Shown here: positions 27,726-38,120 of the stretch, piece after piece
How the letters are laid out: every line of letters starts with the position of its first letter
Numbering within the stretch: position 1 is the first letter of the stretch
DNA from: Stramonita haemastoma
Taxonomy: Eukaryota; Mollusca; Gastropoda; Neogastropoda; Muricidae
DNA: 64,000 nucleotides
Direction of reading: 5' to 3'
Assembly: GCA_030674155.1 (NCBI GenBank)
Contig: CM060318.1
Span: forward strand, 87,777,049 to 87,841,048
The notes under the pieces: generated by a model
Databases searched by the model: none
What the model was told of the DNA's origin: nothing
The model's input: only the letters and a program-made list of their open reading frames with translations
Program-made: the position numbers and the translations under genes

Positions 27726-28126
27726 GTACAGATTAATCCCTGTTTTATGTATATCTCTGTCTTGTCTGATCTTTGTGTACATCTGTAAGTTATTTAAATA
27801 CTGTAGTTTTCAAGTTGTTTTTATTCTGCCCCCTTTCTCTGTTTGATTTTTCTGTCATGTATTATCTAGTTTTTATTTTATACCACTTAATGTCACAGCA
27901 AATTTTTCAGGTTGCAAAATTGTTTGCATTTGTGTCTGTTACCTGCATTTTCCGTCTGTCTGTCATTTGCCGTTTCTCATTTTTGTCTGTCTTTCATTTG
28001 GCATTTGTCTGTTATTTTCCATTTCTGTCTGTCTTTTGCCATTTCTGTCTTTTTTTCTAGAGAGGGGGGCATGTAATTCATTTTGAAAATGTTTAATGCA
28101 TTGTGGAAAAATCAGTTTGTTAACAG

Positions 28127-28203
28127 AGAAACTACTGTCATTGTGTCAAGGAGAACACAACACTGACAGCATGCCCACCAGCATGAAGCAGAACCAAGGA
28201 CAG
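28127..28203 (+). CDS. Candidate exon (type C, 3' half), unidentified
   Basis: Acceptor TTTGTTAACAG, donor GGACAG|GTAAGA. Open in the frame KLLSLCQGEHNTDSMPT. It aligns with the second half of the type C segment at 29,205. The first half of this copy has an in-frame stop, so the copy is partly decayed. Confidence 0.3.
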
Positions 28204-28567
28204 GTAAGAAAAGGAGTCTTCTGTCACTCAAATGATTTGAATGAAAGAACTATGCAGTCTGAAAATTAGGATATTCTTTTCTCAGGTTTGTTGGTGATTT
28301 TTAGATCTTGGGTACATGGTCTACAACTGTGTCCAGCAGTGTTTGTTGAATAATTCATATTGGTAAAATAAGGTTGCATATTAGAAATTGCTTTTGTATG
28401 TGTTGTCTTTTTGTGATTTATCAGATAAATTCATTATTCTATCTTTTTGGGGAAGGGATTTTGGCAAAGTATCAGTTTGAACGCTCTGTGACCATGTGAA
28501 TGTGTAGTTTGTGTTTATGAAACTATTACCATTTTCAGTGTGACTGATGACGATTTACTGCTTTCAG

Positions 28568-28632
28568 GATCTTCAGTGCTGGAAACAAGTGCCAAGGAAA
28601 ATCATCTTGAGCTGCATCCTGTCTTCACAGAG
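28568..28632 (+). CDS. Candidate exon type A, copy 1
   Basis: Acceptor TGCTTTCAG, donor ACAGAG|GTATAC. Exactly 65 bases, as in copy 35,712-35,776. One frame reads SSVLETSAKENHLELHPV and leaves in phase 0. Another frame, DLQCWKQVPRKIIL, is also open, so the coding frame is unresolved. Confidence 0.4.
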
Positions 28633-29204
28633 GTATACTTCTGCATACTTGTGTGTGTGTTTTTTTGCATGTTGGTCGTTTTTTTAAAATTTTCTGTTTC
28701 ATAATGACTGATTTTTTTCTGATTGTTTTCTATATTTTTTGTTTTTACATTTGTTAGACATTTGTATGTGAATCATTTATCTTATTAGATATGATATATT
28801 TTGTTATATGCTATTTTTGACTTGTGAGTACAAATGTTTCACAATTTTGTTAACTCATTGGTGCATTTTGCTTCATGTTAGTTTTAACTGTGATTAAAGT
28901 AATTGTACTTTCCTCATTCACATGATGTATGATTTAATGCTGTTTTTTAACTTTGAGTACATCTGTTTTACCAGGTGTAATGCAAGGACTAACAGCTAGC
29001 TGTGGTCATGTCAACGCCACCAGATAAGTTACAGGGTAACAGTTATGTCTTTGTGACCTGGTATAGATATATGTGTATGCTAGTGTATGTGTTATGTATT
29101 TGTATACATGTCTGTCATGTGCATGGCCGGCCATTCTGTATGTTTTGTCTGTGAATGTCTTGCTTGTCAGTGTTCTTATTTCTGTCTGCCTGTGGCTTTC
29201 CAAG

Positions 29205-29351
29205 GTCCTGTATTTCATGTTGAAAATGTTTCACTGCCAGGTAATAGAATCAGACTGTTGACAGAGCTGCTGTCAAAGTGCATGGACCTGATGGCACACC
29301 TGCCTGCATGGGGTAAACCAGGTCTGGTGAATGTACGACTACTGAGTCCAG
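29205..29351 (+). CDS. Candidate exon type C, copy 2 (best preserved)
   Basis: Acceptor GCTTTCCAAG, donor GTCCAG|GTGAGA. It is open for 48 codons, reading PVFHVENVSLPGNRIRLL, TELLSKCMDLMAHL and PAWGKPGLVNVRLLSP. It enters and leaves in phase 1, which fits the type A exon at 29,647. No known domain is recognised. Confidence 0.45.
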
Positions 29352-29646
29352 GTGAGAAAATGAAAAATTTTATTTGTAGTTTTGTCACTTTGAATATGAT
29401 GTGGATGCTAGTTAAACTTTGACTTTGCTACCGTAGTTGTATGTTTGAAGTGTGGGATTAGTGTATGTGTCTAGTGGTTTGACTTTCCACTTTAGTGATG
29501 TATGTTTGATGTTGTATTGAATATAATGTAAATGCTAGTTAAATTTTGTCTTTGCCACTTTGTGATGTATGTTCCTGGATGTAATGTGGATATATAAATA
29601 AACTTTCAGATTGACAGTATACCTCATGATAATTTACTGCTTTCAG

Positions 29647-29717
29647 AGCTGGAATCCAGTGCTGAGGACAGTGTGTTGCGTAGTAGTGTCGTCACAACTT
29701 TCAGTGCCTCAATATAG
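29647..29717 (+). CDS. Candidate exon type A, copy 2
   Basis: Acceptor CTGCTTTCAG, donor-like ATATAG|GTATGT. Joined in phase to 29,351 it reads LESSAEDSVLRSSVVTT and ends in TAG exactly at the donor. In another frame (SWNPVLRTVCCVVVSS) it stays open. So it is either a terminal exon or a non-coding relic. Confidence 0.35.
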
Positions 29718-30182
29718 GTATGTTTCTGAAGAAGTAAGTTTTAAAATTAAAATTTTTTGTCTTTTCTGTTTGACTTGTAGATCAGTCTTAGTTGATATTC
29801 TTATTTAATTATTTTTGCCTTTAATTGTGATTTGTGTGGGTTTTTTTGTGCATTGTTGCTGACTTGTATAGCTGATGATTCGTGTAGGATGTTATATTTG
29901 CGGAAGACATCAGTTTTACAGGTACATTACAAAAAAATTGCCAGAAGTTGTCATGTCCATTGTTATCAGGCCCTTCCTCAAGTATTGGTTACCAAAGAAA
30001 ATGAAGGATAATTGGTAATAATTTTCTGTGTTTGATTGTGAATGTATGCCTTTGATTTTATCATGTTTCCATGTTTGTCATCCACTGTGTCTGCCTCTGT
30101 CTGTCTGTCTGTCCTGTTTGTCTTTCTGTAGCACCAAGTCTGTCTGGTTTCTTTTTGCCCTTTTCTGTCTGATTCTCTGCAG

Positions 30183-30325
30183 GCCTGCATTTCATGTTGG
30201 AAATGTTTTGCTGCCATGTGATAGAATCAGTCTGTCGACAGAGCTCCTGTCCAGGTGTATGGCTGACATCACAGCTGCCTACAGGGAGGGGAGCCGAAAG
30301 GCCCCATGAGAGTACAACAGTTCAG
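30183..30325 (+). pseudogene. Decayed type C copy 3
   Basis: Acceptor TTCTCTGCAG, donor CAGTTCAG|GTGAGA. The frame PAFHVGNVLLPCDRISL followed by STELLSRCMADITAAY is homologous to copy 2, but it meets TGA at 30,307-30,309 before the donor, and its first base is out of phase by one. Confidence 0.45.
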
Positions 30326-30436
30326 GTGAGAAAATTACAGATTTTATTGGTATTTCACAACTTAATGTGGAGTAGTTAAGTGAATTCAATGTGTATGTTA
30401 ATGAAACTTTTAGGATTGTCAATCAACTGATGATGA

Positions 30437-30531
30437 ATCACTGTTCAGTATGACTGATGATGACTGACTGTTCAGTATGACTGATGATGACTGACTGTTC
30501 AGTATGACTGATGATGACTGACTGTTTTCAG
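30437..30531 (+). repeat. 27-bp minisatellite ending at a type A acceptor
   Basis: Three to four units of CTGTTCAGTATGACTGATGA plus TGACTGA precede CTGTTTTCAG, the acceptor at 30,531. The unit contains degenerate copies of the acceptor. Confidence 0.88.
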
Positions 30532-30605
30532 AGTCTCTGGGGCTGGAGTGGTGTGGCAAGGACGGTGCATGTAACAGTGACCAAGAACTGAAGTCTGTCA
30601 GCAAG
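30532..30605 (+). CDS. Candidate exon type A, copy 3
   Basis: Acceptor CTGTTTTCAG, donor AGCAAG|GTACAG. In the frame shared with copy 1 it reads SLGLEWCGKDGACNSDQ and ELKSVSK, leaving in phase 0. The alternative frame has a stop here. Confidence 0.35.
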
Positions 30606-31456
30606 GTACAGTTCTACATACTTCAGTATTTTTATTTTTGTCTCTTATTTCTGACTGGACATTATCTTTGCCCAATCTTGTGTTGATTTTCTTATCTAAT
30701 TTTATTTTTGGTAGTCACTGTAACAGATATCGTTTGTTTCTGCATTTTTTTGTCATTTTGGGTTGACGTTACTTGCTTTGTGCTAGCTGTCTCTTTCCTG
30801 ATGGACACTTGTTTGACCAAATACTATGCAAGTGCAATCATCTGTGGTCATGTTGGTATTATGAGATAAGGTAAGTGACATGTCTGTGTTAGTTGTTTAT
30901 ACATTTACCACGTCTTTTGTCGCTTACTGTTCATACTTTTTTAAATGCCATTTCTAAGTGACCTGTCTGTGCTAGTTATCTAAACATTTACCACTTGTAT
31001 CTTTTGTAGCTTACAGTTCATGCTTTAAAAAAAAAAAAAAATTTAATTGACTGATGTCCATGTGTTTTACCAGGTACCATGGAAGCCTGACCCGCAGTGG
31101 TCAAGTTCAGCACTTGCCTCAGCTAGCAGTCACTAAAGAAACATCAGGACACCTAGTAACATTTGTTTTAGGTATAGTCGTTGTGTTGTTGTGTGTGTAT
31201 GTTAGTAATTATGTGATGTATTTGTCTTTTTGTCTGTCATTCTTTGTGACGTTGTGTGTGTATGTTGGTGTTTGTTTATGTGATATTTGTCTTTTTGTCT
31301 ATCATTTTTTGTGACATTGTGTGTGTGTATGTTAGTATTTGTTTATGTGATGCATTTGTCTGTGTATTATCCATTCTGCCTGCCTGTCTCTGAATTGTTT
31401 GTATTTGCATTTCTGTTTTCTCCCATTTTCATTCGATCTGTTTGTTTTCTTGCAGG

Positions 31457-31557
31457 TCTGCATTTTATTAAGATGTTTCAGTGCTGTGTGATAGAATCAG
31501 TCTGTCATCAGATAGCTGCTGCATTTTATGCTGGAGATGGTTCACTATCGCTGTGTG
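31457..31557 (+). pseudogene. Type C copy 4, interrupted by a SINE
   Basis: CTTGCAG is followed by GTCTGCATTTTATTAAGATG and GATAGAATCAGTCTGTCATC, then a second partial copy. A SINE enters at about 31,560 within TGTGATA; the interrupted repeat resumes at about 32,071 with TAGAATCGGTCTGTCAT. Confidence 0.55.
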
Positions 31558-32070
31558 ATAGGAAGGAAGGTGGCAGGGTTGTTGAGATGTTCGCCTGCCA
31601 ACAAGTGAACCGTGAGGTTCTAGGTTCGATTCCCAGCCTCGCCCCTTCTTCCCAGTTTGACGGGGAAAAAAATTGAACGAATGTCAAAGTCATTCAGATG
31701 AGACTATAAACCAAGGCCCAGTGTGCGAACGCACACAGAACGTCTTGTGCACATGTTAAAACCCCGTTCCGCCTTTTGGAAGAGCAGGCCATTGTGTGCC
31801 GGTAAGAGCAGATGACAAATTTTTTTTTTTAAACCCAGCGTGCACACAGGTGTCGTGTTTAGACTCGATCTCTGAGGAAAAATCGGGGAGTTGGAGTCCC
31901 CAGGGCGGCTCGGGGTTAAATATATATTTATAAAGAATTTTTTATTTAAAAAATGGGTAGGCGCTGCACTTGTACTGATGCTCTCTCCCCGGGGAGAGCA
32001 GCCCGAATTGCATGCAGAGAAATCTGCTGTGACATAAAGTGGTATAAAGTTAAAAAATAAAATAAAAATA
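31558..32070 (+). mobile_element. Composite SINE: tRNA head, S1 core, second tail
   Basis: A-box-like TGGCAGGGTTGTTGAG at about 31,571 and B-box GGTTCGATTCC at 31,623-31,633 mark a tRNA-derived head. The S1 core follows (GATGAGACTATAAACC, GCAGGCCATTGTGTGCCGGT). A different 3' domain then appears (GGCGCTGCACTTG, CTCCCCGGGGAGAGCAGCCC) and an AT-rich tail. The same 3' domain ends the SINE at 48,488, which lacks the S1 core. No protein is encoded. Confidence 0.92.
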
Positions 32071-32109
32071 ATAGAATCGGTCTGTCATAGATAGCTGCTG
32101 CATTTTATC

Positions 32110-32815
32110 CTGAAGATGTTTCACTGCTATGTGATAGAATCAGTCTGTCATCATGTTTCACTGCTATGTGATAGAATCAGTCTGTCATCATGTTTCACTG
32201 CTGTGTGATAGAATCAGTCTGTCATCATGTTTCACTGCTGTGTGATAGAATCAGTCTGTCATCATGTTTCACTGCTATGTGATAGAATCAGTCTGTCATC
32301 ATGTTTCACTGCTGTGTGATAGAATCAGTCTGTCATCATGTTTCACTGCTGTGTGATAGAATCAGTCTGTCATCATGTTTCACTGCTATGTGATAGAATC
32401 AGTCTGTCATCATGTTTCACTGCTATGTGATAGAATCAGTCTGTCATCATGTTTCACTGCTATGTGATAGAATCAGTCTGCCATGTTTCACTGCTGTGTG
32501 ATAGAATCAGTCTGTCATCATGTTTCACTGCTATGTGATAGAATCAGTCTGTCATCATGTTTCACTGCTGTGTGATAGAATCAGTCTGTCATCATGTTTC
32601 ACTGCTGTGTGATAGAATCAGTCTGTCATCATGTTTCACTGCTGTGTGATAGAATCAGTCTGTCATCATGTTTCACTGCTGTGTGATAGAATCAGTCTGT
32701 CATCATGTTTCACTGCTATGTGATAGAATCAGTCTGTCATCATGTTTCACTGCTATGTGATAGAATCAGTCTGTCATCATGTTTCACTGCTATGTGATAG
32801 AATCAGTCTGTCTTC
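32110..32815 (+). repeat. 37-bp satellite derived from the type C segment
   Basis: About 19 units of TGTTTCACTGCTGTGTGATA plus GAATCAGTCTGTCATCA. The unit is almost identical to the type C copies at 30,183 and 31,457, so the array is an expansion of that exon-like sequence. Confidence 0.95.
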
Positions 32816-33431
32816 CTTTTAACCTGTAGATGTTTCACTGCTATGTGACAGAATTGGTCTGTCTTCAGATAGCTGCTGCTGCTGATGTCAACGCCTGCCA
32901 GCATTAAGGGGGTAACAACTTCTGTGACAAAATGCAGGTGAGAAACTTGCTGAGCTCATTCATTCAGCCCCAAAATAGTTTTGTGGTCCCTAGTTCATTG
33001 ACGTGTAAAGGACTCTTTCAACAGCTTTCACTGTGTCTTCAATGTGACTATAGAAAAACAAGTAAAATGTAAAATAAATTTTTTAATTTGCATTTTCAGT
33101 TGTTCTCAGTACATAAGTAAGCTGGTTTTCGGGGGGGGGGGGGGGGGGGGGAAGCATGCAATGGAGGGGTTGAATATAGATTGTGACATTGTTATGAGAT
33201 TGTGACATTGTTATGCTGTAATCATTTTTGTGCGATTTAATCTTTGAAAATGTTGTCATTTTAATATCTCAGCAAATAATGCAATGATAATTTTTACAAG
33301 GATTTTAAAGAATAAAGATGTAAAATACATTTTAATTCATTTGTTTCAAAATGAAATGATAATGAATGTAATTTTAGCCAAGGAAGCACAGGGAATTTTC
33401 AGTGTAGCTTATCATTTGCTATTACTTCCAG
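32816..33431 (+). other. Module remnant and unassigned sequence
   Basis: The left part repeats type C motifs (AGATAGCTGCTGCTG, TGATGTCAACGCC, also seen near 29,010). A G homopolymer occupies about 33,130-33,151. The rest is AT-rich. Confidence 0.5.
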
Positions 33432-33527
33432 GGATAACTGAATCCAGTGACAAGGAATGGCGCATACTGGAACGACGCCTATCATGACCATCTTGGTGGA
33501 GGAGTGGTATGATCACACTGTGTAGAG
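33432..33527 (+). pseudogene. Decayed type A copy 4
   Basis: Acceptor ACTTCCAG, donor-like TAGAG|GTAATA. The frame TESSDKEWRILERRLS meets TGA at 33,485-33,487. Homology to the other type A copies is visible in the first 30 bases. Confidence 0.4.
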
Positions 33528-34071
33528 GTAATATGTCAGATGAAAAGAAAGCAAATAGGACAAGCATCTTTAAAGTAAACACTGTGAATTATCCAGTTTC
33601 AAAAAAGTGAAAGTCACTTAGTATTTGACTAAGGAATCAAAAGATGAAACAGTGATGATGTTTTGAAGAGTCATTAATGTATTTTATAAAATCATAACAT
33701 TGAATTAGTTTGATATTTCAGTCAATGAAAATTAAAGTGACAATGATCCATTTAGGTAGTTAACCTACTGAAGCAAAATATGAAACAATGATGATGATTT
33801 TGAAGAGACATTAATTCAATTTGTCATGAAATCATAACATTGAATTTTTTTTATATTTTATCAATGAATTTAATGATAAATTGCAGCAGTATTTCTAAAA
33901 GAATAACTTTGAATTTATTCTGCTTCAAAAGGGATAAGAAAAAGTAATCTTAATATTTTAGCAAATAAAGCAAATGACATAACATGTGACCATGTCTTGA
34001 GAGCATTGTAATATTTCAGCAAAGAAGCTTCAGTATTTTCCCTGTTACTGATACTGCTTCCGTGCTTACAG
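33528..34071 (+). other. Unassigned sequence with an old duplication
   Basis: AT-rich. TGAAACAGTGATGATGTTTT (33,645) and TGAAACAATGATGATGATTT (33,781), each followed by GAAGAG and CATTAAT, show a diverged 136-bp tandem duplication. Confidence 0.55.
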
Positions 34072-34151
34072 GAACCACTGGACTGGTGTCACATGCCAAG
34101 GAACACAACGCCATCCAGCATATCCCCTGTCAGTGTCCAGAACATGATCAG
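34072..34151 (+). CDS. Candidate exon type A, copy 5
   Basis: Acceptor GTGCTTACAG, donor GATCAG|GTAGAT. One frame reads TTGLVSHAKEHNAIQHIP and CQCPEHDQ, leaving in phase 0. A second frame, EPLDWCHMPRNTTPSS, is open as well. No family is recognised. Confidence 0.35.
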
Positions 34152-34544
34152 GTAGATAGATGTTTGTCATTGCTTGTGTCCTACGTCTACGATGATGCAG
34201 CATTTATCTGTGTCTATGCCATGTCTGTCTTATCCTCTCTGCACATTTTCTCTCTCTTGTGTTTGTCCAACACTTCATTGTTTTTGTTTGTTTAGTGGTA
34301 GTTTCCTACTCTGTCTTTCTGTTCTTACTCTCTGTGAAAAGACAGTACTTAAAGATGCCAAGAACTAGAAGACTTCATTTCACATAGTTAGGAGCCATAG
34401 GCTCGAGTACAAGCTTACATTTTCAGAAAACGATTCATTTGTTATGCAGCAAATCATGAATATTGTAACAACCATGCTGCTTTACTTGTGGATGTCAATC
34501 AAGATTAGGGAGTGTGTTGATTCATTTTTGGGGAAAAGGGGGGG

Positions 34545-34830
34545 GGGTACTTAGTGGCTAGAATGTTGAGGTCATGATCTGATGGCCAGGGTTTAGAGCC
34601 TCTACTTAGATGTCGATTAAAGGGATTTTTCCCTGAGTTAACATAAATACCAACCGTATTCCCTCAAAGTCCTAAGCTCCATGTAGGCTACAAACACACA
34701 GAACATCTTGCACACATGTTAAAACTCGCTCCACCTTTTGGAAAAGTAGGCCATTGCATGCCTAAGAATTGGATTAAAAATATACTTAGAATGTATGCGC
34801 ACTTGTGTTGTATTTGAAGTCATACTCCAA
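34545..34830 (+). mobile_element. SINE S1, diverged full-length copy
   Basis: A tRNA-like head (CTTAGTGGCTAGAATGTTGA, then GGCCAGGGTTTAGAGCC) leads into GGGATTTTTCCCTGAGTTAA and GCACACATGTTAAAACTCGC. The 3' end is eroded. Confidence 0.78.
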
Positions 34831-35711
34831 AGTCAGAATGTGGCTCTTTAACGGTGAACAAACAGTGCACTGCACAGTCTTGGTATATGACAACCTTGGA
34901 GCTTTAGCATTGGAATGAAAATGTCATTGTTAGCAAAGCATGAACTACAGCAATTGTAGAGGTCACTTTCATAAAATAAATAGAAAAGGTTGTTGGTGAG
35001 TTGTGGTGTACTGGCATTGTATTTGCTTGCAGGAAGCAGGATCAAGGTAACACTGGACAAACCCCAGGTTAAAAGAAAGCTTTTTGTTTTGTACATAGTA
35101 GATTTCCTTGTGTACAGAGGTGTACAGTGTCTCTGAAATAATACCATCTTGGATACATTGCAAGTATAGATCTCCCCATCCCTCCCTTTCCATGAGCAAA
35201 ACATTTTGATTAAATACTTTGCAAAAGAAAATGGAGAATACTTTTTTTTGTAGGTGGAGATGTCAAGTGTACATTGTCAGATTAATCAATCAGCAGAAGA
35301 TCAAAATAACTTGTCTCAGATAATAGGCCAGTGTCTCACATTACACCATCAGTGTGCTAGCCCTATCCATAGCTCTTTAAAGTTCTGCCAAATTAGTTCT
35401 TAAAAAAAGGATTTAAAGTGAGGAGATTGTTTTGTGCAGGTGAGGATGATTTCTGTCTCCAATTTCAGACTGATAAAGCAATAAAAAATAAAGCAAGTTA
35501 CTGCATTCAAATCAAACAATACAATTGAGAATACAAATACTTGATACATGAAGAAAAAACGATATTCATGTGTATAGTTTGTAATTTAAAATGTTAGAAG
35601 ACAAAGCCTTAAGAGTGATGTTAATTCACCAATGCATATGTAAACATCTCAAAGTGTTTGAATCAAACTGTTGTAGTCTCTGAGCTTACTGAAGCTACTA
35701 ACTGCTTTCAG
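34831..35711 (+). other. Unassigned non-coding sequence
   Basis: AT-rich. A 118-codon minus-strand open frame lacks any recognisable motif or splice context and is treated as chance. Confidence 0.5.
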
Positions 35712-35776
35712 GAGCTGTGGAGTCAGAATCTAGTGCCCAAGAATCTGCTGTGGACAAGTCGCCGGGGACTGAACAG
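35712..35776 (+). CDS. Candidate exon type A, copy 6
   Basis: Acceptor ACTGCTTTCAG, donor GAACAG|GTATGG, 65 bases. One frame reads AVESESSAQESAVDKSP; another reads ELWSQNLVPKNLLWTSRRGL and leaves in phase 2, matching the next candidate exon. This copy has no stop in either frame and both splice sites are strong. Confidence 0.42.
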
Positions 35777-36346
35777 GTATGGTTTTATTTACTGAACTCT
35801 GTCGGTACTGTATTTATTTCACTGGCCAGCTCTTAAAACTTGCTTTCATGAAAAATGCCTTGAAATAGAATCTCTTAAAGTTCATGAAATTTTGATCAGC
35901 ACCACAGTTTAGCAAAAGTGATTGTATTCTTTAAAATAAAAGCTGTTAGAGCTTAAGTGTTAAAACACCATGGTCTGTACTGCAGTCAGAATGTACATGA
36001 TACCCCAACTCGGAAAAGGAGTACACCTGAGACAAAAATGTAATGGTTTCCATGATATACCATAATCAGTACATCATGGTAAGTTTATACCATTTTAGAT
36101 GAGTTCAGTTCAATTCAAATACTTTATCATCTCACAAAGAAATTCACAGAGGTTGCAAGCCAAACATAAAAACAAACTTGCAACCATATTATCACAGAAA
36201 AATACCACAACACAGTATCCCAACATCAGCATGCATCCATCACATGATGAACAGCACCTAAATATCAGCAATACCTCAGCTAGTCATAAACTCGCCCATG
36301 TAAAATCACAAGCATTCATGCACACACATCCACACACACACACAGA

Positions 36347-36431
<85 letters not shown>

Positions 36432-36631
36432 ACACACACACACATTGTCTAATCACTTTTTAGTGGATAGACGTTAAATTGAAGACACACACACACACAC
36501 ACACAGTGCTTCATCTTTGTTGTCTTGCTACTAGCTAGGATGAATTGTTGACAAAGTCTAACCAATGAAAGTTGCTTAAAACTCTGTAAGCAAACCAGAG
36601 CCTTCAGAACGTTTCTTCTTTTTGTCTCCAG
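35777..36631 (+). other. Intron-like sequence with (CA)n
   Basis: AT-rich sequence with a (CA)n tract at 36,343-36,445 and a shorter one at 36,485-36,505. Confidence 0.8.
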
Positions 36632-36800
36632 AAGGAGGAGGACATCACCAGGCTTCAAGGACACCACAGTGTATCAGGAGGACGCTTCCTTCGTCATCAC
36701 CAAGGACATTTCATTGATGTGGACGCCTGCAGTCACCAAGAATGCTCCCAACACATCCTTGTGTAAAACCTCCAATACTGTGTGGAACAGGGCTTGCAAG
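36632..36800 (+). CDS. Candidate exon, unidentified, last before a donor-anchored repeat
   Basis: Acceptor TTTTTGTCTCCAG and donor TTGCAAG|GTGAGT are both strong. In the frame entered at phase 2 it is open across all 169 bases: SPGFKDTTVYQEDASFVI, TKDISLMWTPAVTKN and TSNTVWNRACK. The phase 0 frame ends at TAA 36,764-36,766. The first option also fits phase 2 leaving the preceding candidate exon. I do not recognise the protein. Confidence 0.45.
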
Positions 36801-37240
36801 GTGAGTTGTACAAAACCTGGGGAAAAATAGTGACATGAGACAGGAGTGGTGTGTACTTGTGCAAAACCTTCAATACTGTGTGGAACATGGAACATGACTT
36901 GCAAGGTGAGTTGTGCAAAACCTGGGGAAAAATAGTGACATGAGACAGGAGTGATGTGTACTTGTGCAAAACCTGGGGAAAAACAGCGACATGAAATGGG
37001 AGTGGTGTGTACTTGTGCAAAACCTGGGGAAAAACAGCAACATGAAATGGGAGTGTGTGTACTTGTGCAAAACCTGGGGAAAAAACAGCGACATGAAGCA
37101 GGAGTGGTGTGTACTTGTGCAAAACCTGGGGAAAAACAGCGACATGAAATGGGAGTGGTGTGTACTTGTGCAAAACCTGGGAAAAACAGCAACATGAAAT
37201 GGGAGTGGTGTTTTCTTGTGCAAAACCATCAATCAATACT
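36781..37240 (+). repeat. Minisatellite (about 51 and 115 bp units) copied from a donor
   Basis: The exon end TGTGGAACAGGGCTTGCAAG plus GTGAGTTGT is repeated at 36,880-36,915. Units of about 51 bases then follow (GTGTACTTGTGCAAAACCTG, GGGAAAAACAGC). The array begins at the candidate exon's donor. Confidence 0.93.
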
Positions 37241-37254
37241 TTGTGGAATATGGC

Positions 37255-37450
37255 AAGACTTATAAAGTGAATCAGTATAAATAGTATCCCCACCTTCTGG
37301 AAATTATAAGCAAGAAATTTCCACTTTTCTATCTCACTTTTTGTTTCTGTCTTTCTCCTTACCTTTCTATCATCTATCTTGATTATTTTCTGCCTTCCTA
37401 GTCCACTCTCCGCCTTTTTAGCAAATCTTTCAAAAAGTATTTTGTTTTCG
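37255..37450 (-). mobile_element. Dispersed repeat R2, partial copy
   Basis: CAGTATAAATAGTATCCCCA, TTCTGGAAATTATAAGCAAG and TTTTTGTTTCTGTC match the 5' half of the copy at 9325-9540 in the same orientation. Confidence 0.65.
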
Positions 37451-37496
37451 TCATATGACATTTTACCTGTTTTTTGTTGTTGTTCTGGCCAACCAG

Positions 37497-37735
37497 GTAT
37501 TGATTTATTTATTCTTTTATATCGAGGATAATGGAATAAGCACTCATGTGCTTTTTTTTTACATCCAGTCCCTATGTCTCTGCATCTGCAGTTTTGTAAA
37601 TTTTGTCATCTGTTCTTACCTGCACACAACGGCCTACTCTTTCAAAAAGCAGAAGAGGATTAAACTTGTGCGCAAGATGTTTTGTGTGTGTTTGCACACG
37701 GGCCTCTATTTATAGTCGCATCCGAAGAACAGGTA
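37497..37735 (-). mobile_element. SINE S1, head missing
   Basis: TCGAGGATAATGGAATAAGC, the core TCATCTGTTCTTACCTGCAC and ATAGTCGCATCCGAAGAAC are present; the tRNA-like head is absent. Confidence 0.9.
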
Positions 37736-38120
37736 GTGATACTTAGACACTGGGATAGGCACAGGATGTCCATTCTGCCATGGTACTTGGCCATGTGGCA
37801 TTTTTAATGTATATTTTTATACTTTAACATGTTTGTCATCCTTTTTTGCAGTTTTTATTTTTGTAATCTGGAGATGGTGAATAATGTGTAATGACTGGCA
37901 TCTCAGCACAGTGTGGTTTATTTGCCTTTGTGTGTTTTTTTTGAAGAAGTGGTTCAGGTATTGTCATTTTCAGATGGACGGTATTAGATTTTTGAAAGTA
38001 TTAGGTGGTGTTTTGAACCTGAAGTTGAAATTTACTGGAGCCACTGAAACTGAATGAGGTGACAGCCATGATATGGCTTTTGTGGGTGGTAGAGCCATAA
38101 ACAATATTGTATTGTATGGA
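37735..38120 (+). mobile_element. Dispersed repeat R1, intact reference copy
   Basis: It starts GATACTTAGACACTGGGATA and ends near CATAAACAATATTGTATTGT. The same order is found in three separated pieces at 43,767-43,855, 44,712-44,936 and 47,143-47,220. No coding capacity or tRNA head was found; the class is unknown. Confidence 0.78.

Larger units (their letters stand above)
27532..31560 (+). other. Unidentified locus with a duplicated exon-like module
   Basis: A module of 0.9-1.3 kb recurs about four times here, with further single pieces to 35.8 kb. Each holds a type C segment (motif CATTTCATGTTG and AGAATCAGNCTGTC) followed after 350-500 bases by a type A segment (CTTTCAG then 65-80 bases then GT). 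Type C copies: about 28,062, 29,205, 30,183, 31,457. Type A copies: 28,568, 29,647, 30,532, then 33,432, 34,072, 35,712. Splice sites are conserved better than the frame. I do not recognise a protein family. It could be a fast-evolving gene, a decayed pseudogene array or a non-coding RNA. Confidence 0.6.
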
